The notes under the pieces are model-generated. The model was not told the DNA's origin and did not search any database. It was given only the letters and a program-made list of their open reading frames with translations. From Planctomycetota bacterium (lineage in GTDB: Bacteria; Planctomycetota; UBA1135; UBA2386): a stretch of DNA of 64,000 nucleotides. Position numbers and translations under genes: made by a program. Shown here piece after piece: positions 34,422 to 43,627 of this stretch (its first letter is position 1; each line of letters opens with the position of its first letter). The stretch spans positions 390,653 to 454,652 of the forward strand of contig JADJPQ010000007.1 of the NCBI GenBank assembly GCA_016713175.1. Reading direction: 5' to 3'.

Positions 34422-35155
34422 ATGACGTCCCCGGCGCGCGAAGAACGGCAGGCTCGCATCCGGACCGAACGGCTCGCGCAGCTCGGCTCGCTGCTGGCCG
34501 GGTTCGCGCACGAAGTCCGCAACCCGCTGTCGACGATCGGCCTGAACCTGCAGCTCGTGCTGGAGGACTTCAAGGAGCCCGAGACGCCGCGCGACAAGCG
34601 CACGCAGAAGCGGCTGACGACGGTCGAGGCCGAGGTCAGGCGGCTGCAGAAGATCCTCGACGAGTTCCTGACCTTCGCCCGCGCGCCGGTGCCGCAACTG
34701 ACGCCGGTCGACCTCAACCAGAAGCTGCAGGCGGTGGTGGACTTCCACGCCCCCGAACTCGCCGAACACGGCGTGTCGTTGCGCTTCTATCCGGGCAACG
34801 GTCTCGGCCCGGTGCCGGTCGACTGGGACCATCTGCAGGCGGCGCTGGTCAACCTGATCCGCAACGCCCGCGATGCCACCCCGCGCGGCGGCGAGGTGCT
34901 GGTGTCGAGCCAGCGCGATGCCGATACGGCAGTGATCCGGGTCACCGACACCGGCGCCGGCATCCCGCCCGAGGTGTTGCCGCGGATCCTCGAGCCGTAT
35001 TTCTCGACCAAGAAGAGCGGCACCGGGCTCGGCCTGCCGACCGTCCGCCGGATCGTCGAGGAACATGGCGGGGCGCTGACGTTCTCGTCGGCGGTCGGCA
35101 AGGGCACCCAGTTCGCGATCCGGTTGCCGTTGCGGCACGACGCGGAGACCACGGC

Positions 35156-35159
<4 letters not shown>
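34422..35159 (+). CDS. Two-component sensor histidine kinase (NtrB/ZraS-like, soluble)
   Basis: A 245-residue kinase with no membrane segment or sensor domain. The H-box is LAGFAHEVRNPLSTIGLNLQ with intact His. The N-box is ALVNLIRNARDATPRGG, G1 VTDTGAGIPPEV, F-box ILEPYFSTKKSGT and G2 GTGLGLPTVRRIVEEHGG. All catalytic elements are present, unlike the kinase-like gene at 9.6-10.7 kb. It overlaps the next gene, a sigma-54 regulator, by ATGA, so the pair forms one system. A TATGGT hexamer at 34404 lies 12 nt before the ATG. Confidence 0.94.
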
Positions 35160-36507
<1,348 letters not shown>

Positions 36508-36508
<1 letters not shown>

Positions 36509-36525
36509 GTTCCGGGCGGGGAACC
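36508..36525 (+). terminator. Hairpin just after the NtrC-type gene
   Basis: GGTTCC, 6-nt loop, GGAACC, beginning on the last base of the TAG stop. No T-run. The remaining 118 nt before the next gene contain a TACCAT hexamer at 36593 that could be a -10 element. Confidence 0.4.
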
Positions 36526-36643
36526 GGTCATCGCGACAACCCCGTTACCTGGCCAAGTCGACTGGGCCTTCCCTTCCCCGGCTGCCGATGGATACCATCC
36601 GTGGCCCTCGGCTGGCGCTGCCTGGCAGCCACTGGTTGCAACC

Positions 36644-37066
36644 ATGAAACTGATCTCGACCCTCGGTGTCCTGCTGCTCGCCGCGACTGCGGCAGCGCAG
36701 AACTATTCGTTCTCGAACTTCGGCAGGCCCTGCGGCGGCGACCTCGCCGGCCAGGTCGTCCGGACCCAACGCGGCGCGGCCCTGCAGTGGGACGTGACCA
36801 ACGCCGATGCCGGCGCGGTCGCGATCCTGGTCGTCGGCCACCTGGCGGCCACACCGATCGCCCTGCCGGGCAGCGGCTGCCTGCTGCTGGTCGATCCGCG
36901 GACGACGCTGTTCCAGCAGGTCGACGGTCGCGGTCATGCGCAGTTCTTGATGGCGCTGCCGCCGGTGGTGCCGCTGCAGGTGCAGTTCCAGGCCGTCACG
37001 GTGGAGCTGTCGCGGATGGGCCGGGTCGCCGAGTCGACCAACGGCGTCGAGTTCCGCGCGCGCTGA
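36644..37066 (+). CDS. Small secreted protein made of the recurrent C-terminal beta domain
   Basis: A 140-residue protein: signal peptide KLISTLGVLLLAATAAAQ and a single all-beta domain. The domain pattern (FGRPCGG, then PLPGSGC-like IALPGSGCLLLVDP, then PLQVQFQAVTVE and a final strand) matches the C-terminal domain of the kelch-type protein at 54-55 kb and the truncated protein at the end of the window. Two Cys residues could form a disulfide. No function is known. The domain appears to be a lineage-specific surface or secretion module; here it stands alone. Confidence 0.72.
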   Translation: MKLISTLGVLLLAATAAAQNYSFSNFGRPCGGDLAGQVVRTQRGAALQWDVTNADAGAVAILVVGHLAATPIALPGSGCLLLVDPRTTLFQQVDGRGHAQFLMALPPVVPLQVQFQAVTVELSRMGRVAESTNGVEFRAR

Positions 37067-37142
37067 TCGCGACGCCGGCGCCGGCTCGGCGGCAACTTCG
37101 CCGAGTCGCGCGAGACCTCCAGCATCGGCGCTGCGGATGCCG

Positions 37143-37148
37143 TATCGT
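37143..37148 (+). promoter_or_regulatory. Candidate -10 element (TATCGT) of the TPR-HExxH gene
   Basis: TATCGT, then exactly 8 nt, then ATG 37157. It supports the ATG over the GTG at 37154. Confidence 0.4.
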
Positions 37149-37156
37149 GTCGCGTG

Positions 37157-40099
37157 ATGCGCACGACGATCGCTTCCCTCCTCTGCTGTCTGCTGGGAAC
37201 GGTTCCGCTGCCGAGCCAGGATGAGTCCGACTGGGCCGGCACCCTGCAGCTCGCCTGGAAGAAACTCCGCAAGGGGGAACTGACGTCCGCCGAATCCGGC
37301 TTCCAGGAATTGCTGGATGCCTGGGAGGAAGAACAGGGCGCCGATCGACCCGAACGCGATCTGGTGGACCAGGCGCACACCGGCTTGCTCGAGATCGAAC
37401 TGCGCCGCGGCAACTTCGACGAGGTCGTGAGCGGCATCGCGGCATTGCCCGAGGCCAGTCGTTCGCAGACGGCGTTCTCGCACCTGCGCGCGCGCGCCCT
37501 GCAAGCCGTCGGCCGTTACGACGACGCGGTCGCCGAGCTGCGAGCTTGCGTGGCACGGGATGGCAACGACTTCGAGGCCCGCTATCGCCTCGGCGACGCG
37601 CTGACCGAGGGCGGCCAGCGCGCGGCGGGCCGCACCGAATGGGAAGCCGCGGCCGCGCTGGAGCCGCCGCCTGACGGCCTGCAGCTGGCGTTCCTGGCCC
37701 GCTGCATCTGGCGGCTCGGCGGCCGCGCCAACATCGAGTCCAGCAGCCGGATGCTGGTCGAAGCGATGCGACTCGTGCCCGATCGCCATGAGCCGCGGAC
37801 GACCTACGGGCTGCTGAAGTTCGAGGCCTACGGCGAGGCTGCCGGTCATCCGAGCGGCGAGAAGGACCTGGCCAGGGTGCTCGATGCCCACGGCGACGTC
37901 GAGGAGGCCCTGCTGGCGATGTACCGGATCCGCAGTGCCAACATGCAGCTGGATCCCGGCAAGACCGACCGCTTCCTCGAGCGGGTCCTGCAGCTGAATC
38001 CGCAATCGGTGCCGGCGCTGATCGAGCGCGGCAAGACGGTGCTCGACGACCGGCGCTACGGCGACGCCGCCGAGATCCTCGACCGGGCGTTGCGGATCAA
38101 CGGCAACCACAGGATCGCGTTGGCGCACCGCGCCGCCGCCGCCTGGCTGCTGCACGACCAGAAAGCCTACCTGCAGTTCCGCACGCGGGCGCTCGCGGGC
38201 GATGGCAGCTGGCCCGAAGTCGATCGGATCCTCGGCGATCATCTGGTGGCGCTGTATCGCTTCGGCGATGCGCTGCCGTTCTACGAAGAAGCACGGCGGG
38301 TGCAGCCCGAACACCTGCCGACGCTGCACGGCATGGCCCGCGCGTTCATCTACGTCGGCGAGGGCCACAAGGCCAAGGAACTGCTGCAGCGCGCCGCCGA
38401 CCTGAGCAAGGGCCTGGTCGATCCGTGGCGCAACAACTCGCTGGCGGTGCAGCAGCTGCTGGACGACGAGTACACGCTGGTCAGCAACGACAAGTTCGCG
38501 CTGCAGCTGCACCGGGATGACACCGAAGTGCTGCGCGAGTACCTGATGCCGGTCCACTTGCAGGCGCTGGAAGAACTCGGCCACAAGTACGACTGGCGGC
38601 CCGAACGGCAGGTCAAGGTCGAGGTGTTCCACACCTGGGACGACTTCTCGGTCCGGACGATCGGCTTCCGCGGGTTCACCGCGCTCGGCGCGTGCTTCGG
38701 ACCGTTCATCACGCTGGTGTCGCCGGTCGACGCCGACGTGCGCAAGCAGGACTTCATGTGGGAGGCCACCGTCTGGCACGAGTACACCCATGTGCTGACG
38801 CTTGGCCTGTCGCGCCACCGGGTGCCGCGCTGGCTGACCGAGGGCTTCTCGGTCTACGAAGAACGCGTCCGCGACCCGGCCTGGGAACGCGGCATGGACC
38901 GCGAGCTGTTCGATGCGTTCGCCAACCAGGACATCCCGCCGATCCGGCTCATGAACCGGCTGTTCCGCGGCCCGCGGATCCTGTTCGGCTACTACCAGGG
39001 CGGCCTGATCGTCGAGCTGCTGGCCCGCGACTTCGGCTTCGACAAGGCGATCGCGCTGCTCCGCGCCTTCGGCGAGGACCTCGACACCGATGCGGCGTTC
39101 GCCCAGGCGCTCGGCATGTCGTCGGCGGCGTTCGACCGGCTGCTGCTCGACTTCATCGAGAAGGAGAAGCTGCGCGGCATGCGGCTGGTGCCGCGGTTCG
39201 ACGACGCGGCGCTGCAACGGCTCGAACTGAAGCTGGTCGCCGACGCGACCAACACGCAGGCCCGGGTCGACCTGGCCTGGGCCTGCATCCAGCGCGGCAA
39301 TCCGGTCGATGCCGGGCGTCACCTGGCCGAGGTGATGCGCAAGGATGCCGAACACGGCCCGGCGCTGCTGGCGCGCGCGGCGCTGCTGGCGGCGCGCAAG
39401 GCCACCGACGAGGCGATCGCGGCCTGGCAGCTCGGCTTCCAACGCGGCGCCGACGACTTCGACTCGCGGATCGCCTGCGGCCGAGCCCTGCTGGCGCGGG
39501 GCGAGGAGGCGGCGGCCGAGGACATGTTCCAGAAGGCCAAGGCGTGCTGGCCCAAGTGCACCGAGGTCGAGAACGCGCCGGAGATCCTGCTGGCGCGGCT
39601 GTACCGCGACCAGGGGCGCACCGATCAGGCGCAGATGGAGATGAAGGCATACGTGCGACGGTCCGGTCGGGCGTTCACGCCGCGCTGGACGCTGGCGGAA
39701 TTCGAGCGCGACAACGGCAACACCAAGGCCGAAGCGCAGTACCTGACCGAGTGCAACCGGATCGATCCGTTCCAGCGCGAGCTGCACGAGCGACTCGGTG
39801 AAGCGTTGCTTCGGCTCGGCCAGAAGGTCGAGGCCGCGCTCGAGTTCGAGGTCGCCGCCGCGGTACCGCCGGCGCTGGATCGGAAGTACCTGCGCGAGCC
39901 TGGCGCGGCACCGGCCGCCGACGCGCCGGCAGAGCGCGCCGAACGCGGGGCGCTGTGGTTGCGCGCTGCCGAACTGCGGCACGAACTCGGCGATCGCGAG
40001 CGCGCCAACGCGCTGCTCGGACGCGTGCAGAAGGACGCCGCCGGTACCGATGCCGCGACGACCGCCGCGCGATTGCAGCGGGAGTGGCAGGGACGCTGA
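37157..40099 (+). CDS. TPR protein with central HExxH peptidase (peptidase-MA-like) domain
   Basis: A 980-residue exported protein. Signal peptide RTTIASLLCCLLGTVPLPSQ, then TPR arrays on both sides of a metallopeptidase-like domain. The zinc motif is VWHEYTHVLTLGLSRHRVP, with His541, Glu542 and His545. The third ligand is probably Glu562 in WLTEGFSVYEE, the usual gluzincin 'TEG' pattern of the peptidase MA family. TPR units include AYLQFRTRALAGDGSWPEVD before and DAGRHLAEVMRKDAEHGPAL after. Proteins with this order are common in Planctomycetota; the substrate is unknown. It is followed after 55 nt by the dnaA-like gene. Confidence 0.87.
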   Translation: MRTTIASLLCCLLGTVPLPSQDESDWAGTLQLAWKKLRKGELTSAESGFQELLDAWEEEQGADRPERDLVDQAHTGLLEIELRRGNFDEVVSGIAALPEASRSQTAFSHLRARALQAVGRYDDAVAELRACVARDGNDFEARYRLGDALTEGGQRAAGRTEWEAAAALEPPPDGLQLAFLARCIWRLGGRANIESSSRMLVEAMRLVPDRHEPRTTYGLLKFEAYGEAAGHPSGEKDLARVLDAHGDVEEALLAMYRIRSANMQLDPGKTDRFLERVLQLNPQSVPALIERGKTVLDDRRYGDAAEILDRALRINGNHRIALAHRAAAAWLLHDQKAYLQFRTRALAGDGSWPEVDRILGDHLVALYRFGDALPFYEEARRVQPEHLPTLHGMARAFIYVGEGHKAKELLQRAADLSKGLVDPWRNNSLAVQQLLDDEYTLVSNDKFALQLHRDDTEVLREYLMPVHLQALEELGHKYDWRPERQVKVEVFHTWDDFSVRTIGFRGFTALGACFGPFITLVSPVDADVRKQDFMWEATVWHEYTHVLTLGLSRHRVPRWLTEGFSVYEERVRDPAWERGMDRELFDAFANQDIPPIRLMNRLFRGPRILFGYYQGGLIVELLARDFGFDKAIALLRAFGEDLDTDAAFAQALGMSSAAFDRLLLDFIEKEKLRGMRLVPRFDDAALQRLELKLVADATNTQARVDLAWACIQRGNPVDAGRHLAEVMRKDAEHGPALLARAALLAARKATDEAIAAWQLGFQRGADDFDSRIACGRALLARGEEAAAEDMFQKAKACWPKCTEVENAPEILLARLYRDQGRTDQAQMEMKAYVRRSGRAFTPRWTLAEFERDNGNTKAEAQYLTECNRIDPFQRELHERLGEALLRLGQKVEAALEFEVAAAVPPALDRKYLREPGAAPAADAPAERAERGALWLRAAELRHELGDRERANALLGRVQKDAAGTDAATTAARLQREWQGR

Positions 40100-40154
40100 C
40101 TCCCTGCTAGCGTGCGCGGTCCGCGGTCGTCGCCGACGGCCGCGCCGGTCAGGC

Positions 40155-41354
40155 ATGCTCGAACTGCTGAAGCAAAGCTGGGCGTCGGTGCAACAACAGC
40201 TGCGGCAACGCGCGGGCGAAGGTCCGTACGGTTCGTGGCTGCAAGAGCTCCGCCCGGTGCTGATGGAGCGTGGCATCGTCTACCTCGAGGCGCGCAGCCG
40301 CCTGGTGCTGGATCGCGTGCGCACGCTGTACCGGCCGCTGCTGCAGGAGGTGCTGACCGCCGAGTTCGGCGTGCCGATCGCGGTCGAACTGCAGACCGAG
40401 CCGGAAGCGGTGCCGATCGAGCAACTCGAGGTGTCGCCCCGCCACCCGATCGTCGACGACGGCAACAAGACCGCGTGGCTGGTGCTGCAGAACCTGGTGG
40501 CCGGCCGCCCGCTGCCGGCCTCGCTGTTCTTCTTCCATGGGCCTGCCGGCGTCGGCAAGACGTTCCTGCTGCGGGCGTTCGCCGAGCAGGTGCGCCCGGC
40601 CCCGATGCGCTTCGATCTGCTGCAGCTGCTGAAGGCGTTCCAGGCCTGCCACCTGGAGAATCGCGTCGCCGGCCTGCACGACGAACTGGTGGTCGACCGG
40701 GCGCTGTGGATCGATGAACTGCACCGGATCGCCGGCAAGCCGAAGCTGCAGGCCTTCCTGCTGGCGGTGTTGCGCGTCCGTGAAACGCTGCGCGCGCCGA
40801 CGCTGCTGGCGTCGCGCTGGCATCCGAAGGAGATCCGCGACCTGGAGCCGTCGCTGGCGACCACGCTGCTGGCGGGCTTCGTGACCCAGATCGACGCGCC
40901 CGGACCGCTCGGCCGCCTGCGCTACCTGCGGGCGCTGGAAGGCGCACCGTCGCGCAATGGCCGGGCGCACGTGATCGAGGCGCTGGCGCAGCAGGCGACC
41001 GGTACGTTCAGCGAGCTGCGCTCGGCGTGGGCCCGTTCGCGCGACGGCCAGTTGCCGCGCAAGTATCTCGAACTGATCGACCCGACGCGGACCTTCCAGC
41101 GGCTGCGCGATCGCGTCTGCGAACGGATGGGCATCACCACCGCCGAACTGCTCGGCAAGGACCAGACCCGCAAGGTCAGCCTGGCGCGCAAGGTGCTCGC
41201 GTTCTTGTGCGTGCAGCAGGGCCTGAGCCGCGCCGAGGTCGGCCGGTTCCTCGCGCAGCGCAGTCGCGCCGCGGTCAGCTACCTGACCTGTTCGTTCGAG
41301 AAGCAGCTGGCGGAGTCGCCGGAACTGCGGACGTTGATCGAGGGCATGCTGTGA
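40155..41354 (+). CDS. DnaA-like AAA+ protein with altered DNA-binding signature
   Basis: A 399-residue protein with all four DnaA regions, slightly short for the family. The N-terminal domain has SWLQELRPVLMERGIVYLEA. The AAA+ core has Walker A GPAGVGKT at residues 129-136, Walker B RALWIDELHRIAGK at about 182-195, and SRWHPKEI after sensor I. The C-terminal part keeps the typical RVCERMGITTAELLGKDQTR and KVSLARKVLAFLC helices. However, the signature that contacts DnaA boxes, normally GG-DH(S/T)TV, reads AQRSRAAVSY (367-376). It is either a diverged initiator or a paralogue with another target. The downstream tmk and holB genes overlap in one operon, giving a replication context. Confidence 0.88.
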   Translation: MLELLKQSWASVQQQLRQRAGEGPYGSWLQELRPVLMERGIVYLEARSRLVLDRVRTLYRPLLQEVLTAEFGVPIAVELQTEPEAVPIEQLEVSPRHPIVDDGNKTAWLVLQNLVAGRPLPASLFFFHGPAGVGKTFLLRAFAEQVRPAPMRFDLLQLLKAFQACHLENRVAGLHDELVVDRALWIDELHRIAGKPKLQAFLLAVLRVRETLRAPTLLASRWHPKEIRDLEPSLATTLLAGFVTQIDAPGPLGRLRYLRALEGAPSRNGRAHVIEALAQQATGTFSELRSAWARSRDGQLPRKYLELIDPTRTFQRLRDRVCERMGITTAELLGKDQTRKVSLARKVLAFLCVQQGLSRAEVGRFLAQRSRAAVSYLTCSFEKQLAESPELRTLIEGML

Positions 41355-41980
41355 CCGTCGGTCGCTACTTCGTGCTCGATGGCCCCGATGGCTGCGGCAA
41401 GAGCACCCAGGCGGGCGATCTGGTGGCCTGGCTGCGCGCGCAGGGGGCCGACGTGCTGCATCTGCGCGAGCCCGGATCGACGCCGGTCGGTGAGGCCCTG
41501 CGGCACCTGCTGCTGTCGCCGACGACGGGCGAACTGTTGCCGTTGACCGAGGCGTTGTTGTTCACGGCCGCGCGCGCCGAGCTGATCGCGCGCGTGATCG
41601 CGCCGGCGCTGGCCCGCGGCACCGTGGTGATTGCCGAGCGCTGCTACACCTCGACGTTGACCTACCAGTCACTGGCGCTGCCGGCCGCCACGGCCCTGCC
41701 GTTGCCGTTCGTGTTCGAACTGACCCATCAGGCCCACGGCGGCATCATGCCCGCGGCGGTGTTCGTGCTCGATGTCGCCCCAGAGGTCGCGCAGCAGCGC
41801 CGTCGGGATCGCCCCGACGATCGCATCGAAGCGCGCGGCGCCGACTACCACGCCCGGGTCCGGGCCGCGTTCGCCGGACTCGCCGCGCACGATCCGCGCG
41901 TGCTGGTGATCGACGCCAACCGCGCCCGCGACGACGTGCAGGACGAACTGCGGGCACGGGTGCAGGAGCGGCTGCCGTGA
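41351..41980 (+). CDS. tmk: Thymidylate kinase
   Basis: A 209-residue dTMP kinase beginning at GTG 41351 inside the previous stop. P-loop FVLDGPDGCGKSTQAGDL; REPGSTPVGEALR corresponds to the substrate-binding REPGGT region; the DR(Y/H) motif is changed to ERCYTSTLTYQSLALP; the lid region is RRRDRPDDRIEARG. It phosphorylates dTMP to dTDP. It is followed by holB with a GTGA overlap, a common gene neighbourhood (tmk-holB). Confidence 0.95.
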   Translation: MTVGRYFVLDGPDGCGKSTQAGDLVAWLRAQGADVLHLREPGSTPVGEALRHLLLSPTTGELLPLTEALLFTAARAELIARVIAPALARGTVVIAERCYTSTLTYQSLALPAATALPLPFVFELTHQAHGGIMPAAVFVLDVAPEVAQQRRRDRPDDRIEARGADYHARVRAAFAGLAAHDPRVLVIDANRARDDVQDELRARVQERLP

Positions 41981-42993
41981 GCGAGCCCGCACCGGCACGG
42001 TTGCCGATGCCGCTCGGCCAGGGCGTGACGTTCGCCCGGTTGCTGCAGCAGGCCCGCCGGTTGCAGATGCACCACGCGGTGCTGATCGAGGGCCAGCAGG
42101 GCACCGGCAAGTCGACGGTCGCCGACTGGTTGGCCGCGGCGCTGCTGTGCCGCTCGGAACTCGACCCCGACACGCCGTGTGGCATCTGCCGGGATTGCCG
42201 GCGCGTTGCCGCCGGTCAGCATCCGGACGTGCACGTGATCGCGCGCGCCGCCGACGAACAGCAGGTCGAAGAGTTCGGCGGCAGCGTGCACGTGATCCGG
42301 ATCGACCAGGTTCGCGCCGTCCAGGTCGCGCTCGGTCGCGCCGCGGTCGAAGGCCGCGCCCGCGTGGTCGTGATCCGCGACGCGCACACGATGGAGGAAG
42401 AGACCCAGAACGCGCTGTTGAAGACGCTCGAGGAGCCCGGGCCCGACACGTTCCTGGTCGTCGAGACGGCCAAGCCCGAACAGATGCTGCCGACGATCCG
42501 GTCGCGGGCGCAACGCCTGGGCGTGCGACCGCTCGACGACGCGACGCTGCGTGCGGAATTGCGCCGTCGTCTGCCGACCGCGGGAAACCTGCATGAACGC
42601 GCCATCGCCTTGGCCGGTGGCAGCCTCGGCCGGGCGCTGCAGGCGTGCACCGAACAGGCGGTACGGCTACACGATCTGGTTTCGGCGATGCTGGCCGGGA
42701 ACAACCCCTTGCGGGCCGTGGCCACCGCCCGGGCGGCCCTGGAGGGGGCGACCGGCCGCACCCAGGCCGTGGCGCAAGCCCGTCTGTTCCTGGCCCTGCT
42801 GGCCGCCGAGCTGCGGCTCCGACTGCAACGGCACCTTGCGGCCGCCGGCGACTGCGCCTACGTTGCCGGCCATCCTGAGCCATGGTCGACGCTGCTCGAA
42901 CACACGCTGGCTGCACATCAGGACCTCGACCTGCGGATTCCGCCGGATCAGGTGCTGACCGCATGCCTGCTGCAGTACGACGCAGCGCCGTGA
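41977..42993 (+). CDS. holB: DNA polymerase III delta-prime subunit (clamp loader)
   Basis: A 338-residue AAA+ clamp-loader subunit. P-loop EGQQGTGKSTVADWLA; zinc-binding Cys cluster CGICRDC with an upstream Cys (LLCRSEL); VVVIRDAHTMEEETQNALLK and TLEEPGPDTFLVV are hallmark HolB motifs. The SRC motif appears as IRSRAQRL, with Ala in place of Cys. The C-terminal 100 residues are helical, as in delta-prime collars. The GTGA overlap with tmk shows coupling. Confidence 0.93.
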   Translation: MSEPAPARLPMPLGQGVTFARLLQQARRLQMHHAVLIEGQQGTGKSTVADWLAAALLCRSELDPDTPCGICRDCRRVAAGQHPDVHVIARAADEQQVEEFGGSVHVIRIDQVRAVQVALGRAAVEGRARVVVIRDAHTMEEETQNALLKTLEEPGPDTFLVVETAKPEQMLPTIRSRAQRLGVRPLDDATLRAELRRRLPTAGNLHERAIALAGGSLGRALQACTEQAVRLHDLVSAMLAGNNPLRAVATARAALEGATGRTQAVAQARLFLALLAAELRLRLQRHLAAAGDCAYVAGHPEPWSTLLEHTLAAHQDLDLRIPPDQVLTACLLQYDAAP

Positions 42994-43010
42994 CGGCTCG
43001 GACTTCAGGG

Positions 43011-43097
43011 GAGTGCGAACGCCGCCGGTCAGCGGTGCCGCACTCAAGGGCGGTTTCACGACGGTCGATAACGCCAGCGGTCAGAGGACCGGTGGCG
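43011..43097. terminator. Two tandem hairpins downstream of holB
   Basis: First hairpin: GAGTGCG (43011-43017) pairs with CGCACTC (43039-43045), with an inner GCCGC/GCGGT stem. Second: CGCCA-G-CGGT (43072-43081) pairs with ACCG-G-TGGCG (43088-43097), 6-nt loop. They fill most of the 129-nt gap before the Minf_1886-family gene. No T-run is present. Confidence 0.4.
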
Positions 43098-43122
43098 CTA
43101 GCCCCGCCAGGAATCCGCAGAC

Positions 43123-43545
43123 ATGGCCCAAGCTCCTGAACAGGATCTGCTCGAAGACAAGATCCAGACCGTGCGTCGCAAGGACCGTCGGTTCTCGCGG
43201 CATGCGTACTACTTCGTGCTCGATGCGCTCGACTACACGATGCAGCATCTGGGCAAGGACCAATTGACCGGCGAAGACCGGCACGTCGGTGGCCGCGAGC
43301 TGCTGCGCGGCATCCGCGAGTTCGCCGCCGATCAGTTCGGCCCGATGGCCAGCCTGGTGTTCGATCGCTGGGGCGTGCGCCAGACCGCCGATTTCGGCGA
43401 GATCGTGTTCAACCTGATCGATGCCGAGCTGCTGAGCCGCCGGCCGACCGACTCGCGCCTGGACTTCGCCGCCGGCTTCGATTTCGAACAGACGTTCGCG
43501 CAGAAGCACCGCGAAGCGTTGGAACGGATCGCCGCTCGCGTCTGA
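43123..43545 (+). CDS. Minf_1886 family protein
   Basis: A 140-residue soluble protein of a family named for a Methylacidiphilum gene and frequent in Planctomycetota and Verrucomicrobiota. Recognisable segments are RFSRHAYYFVLDALDYTMQH, HVGGRELLRGIREFAADQFG and RWGVRQTADFGEIVFNLIDA. No catalytic motif or membrane segment is visible, and the function is unknown. Confidence 0.88.
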   Translation: MAQAPEQDLLEDKIQTVRRKDRRFSRHAYYFVLDALDYTMQHLGKDQLTGEDRHVGGRELLRGIREFAADQFGPMASLVFDRWGVRQTADFGEIVFNLIDAELLSRRPTDSRLDFAAGFDFEQTFAQKHREALERIAARV

Positions 43546-43559
43546 ACCGGCGCAGTCGT

Positions 43560-43575
43560 GGCCGCCGACGCGGCC
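43560..43575 (+). terminator. Hairpin after the Minf_1886-family gene
   Basis: GGCCGC, loop CGAC, GCGGCC: a perfect 6-bp stem 15 nt after the stop. No T-run follows. Confidence 0.4.
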
Positions 43576-43627
43576 GCCGCCTACGCTGCCGGCTCCTCGC
43601 ACCGTCCCGCGAGTTGGAGCCAATGCC

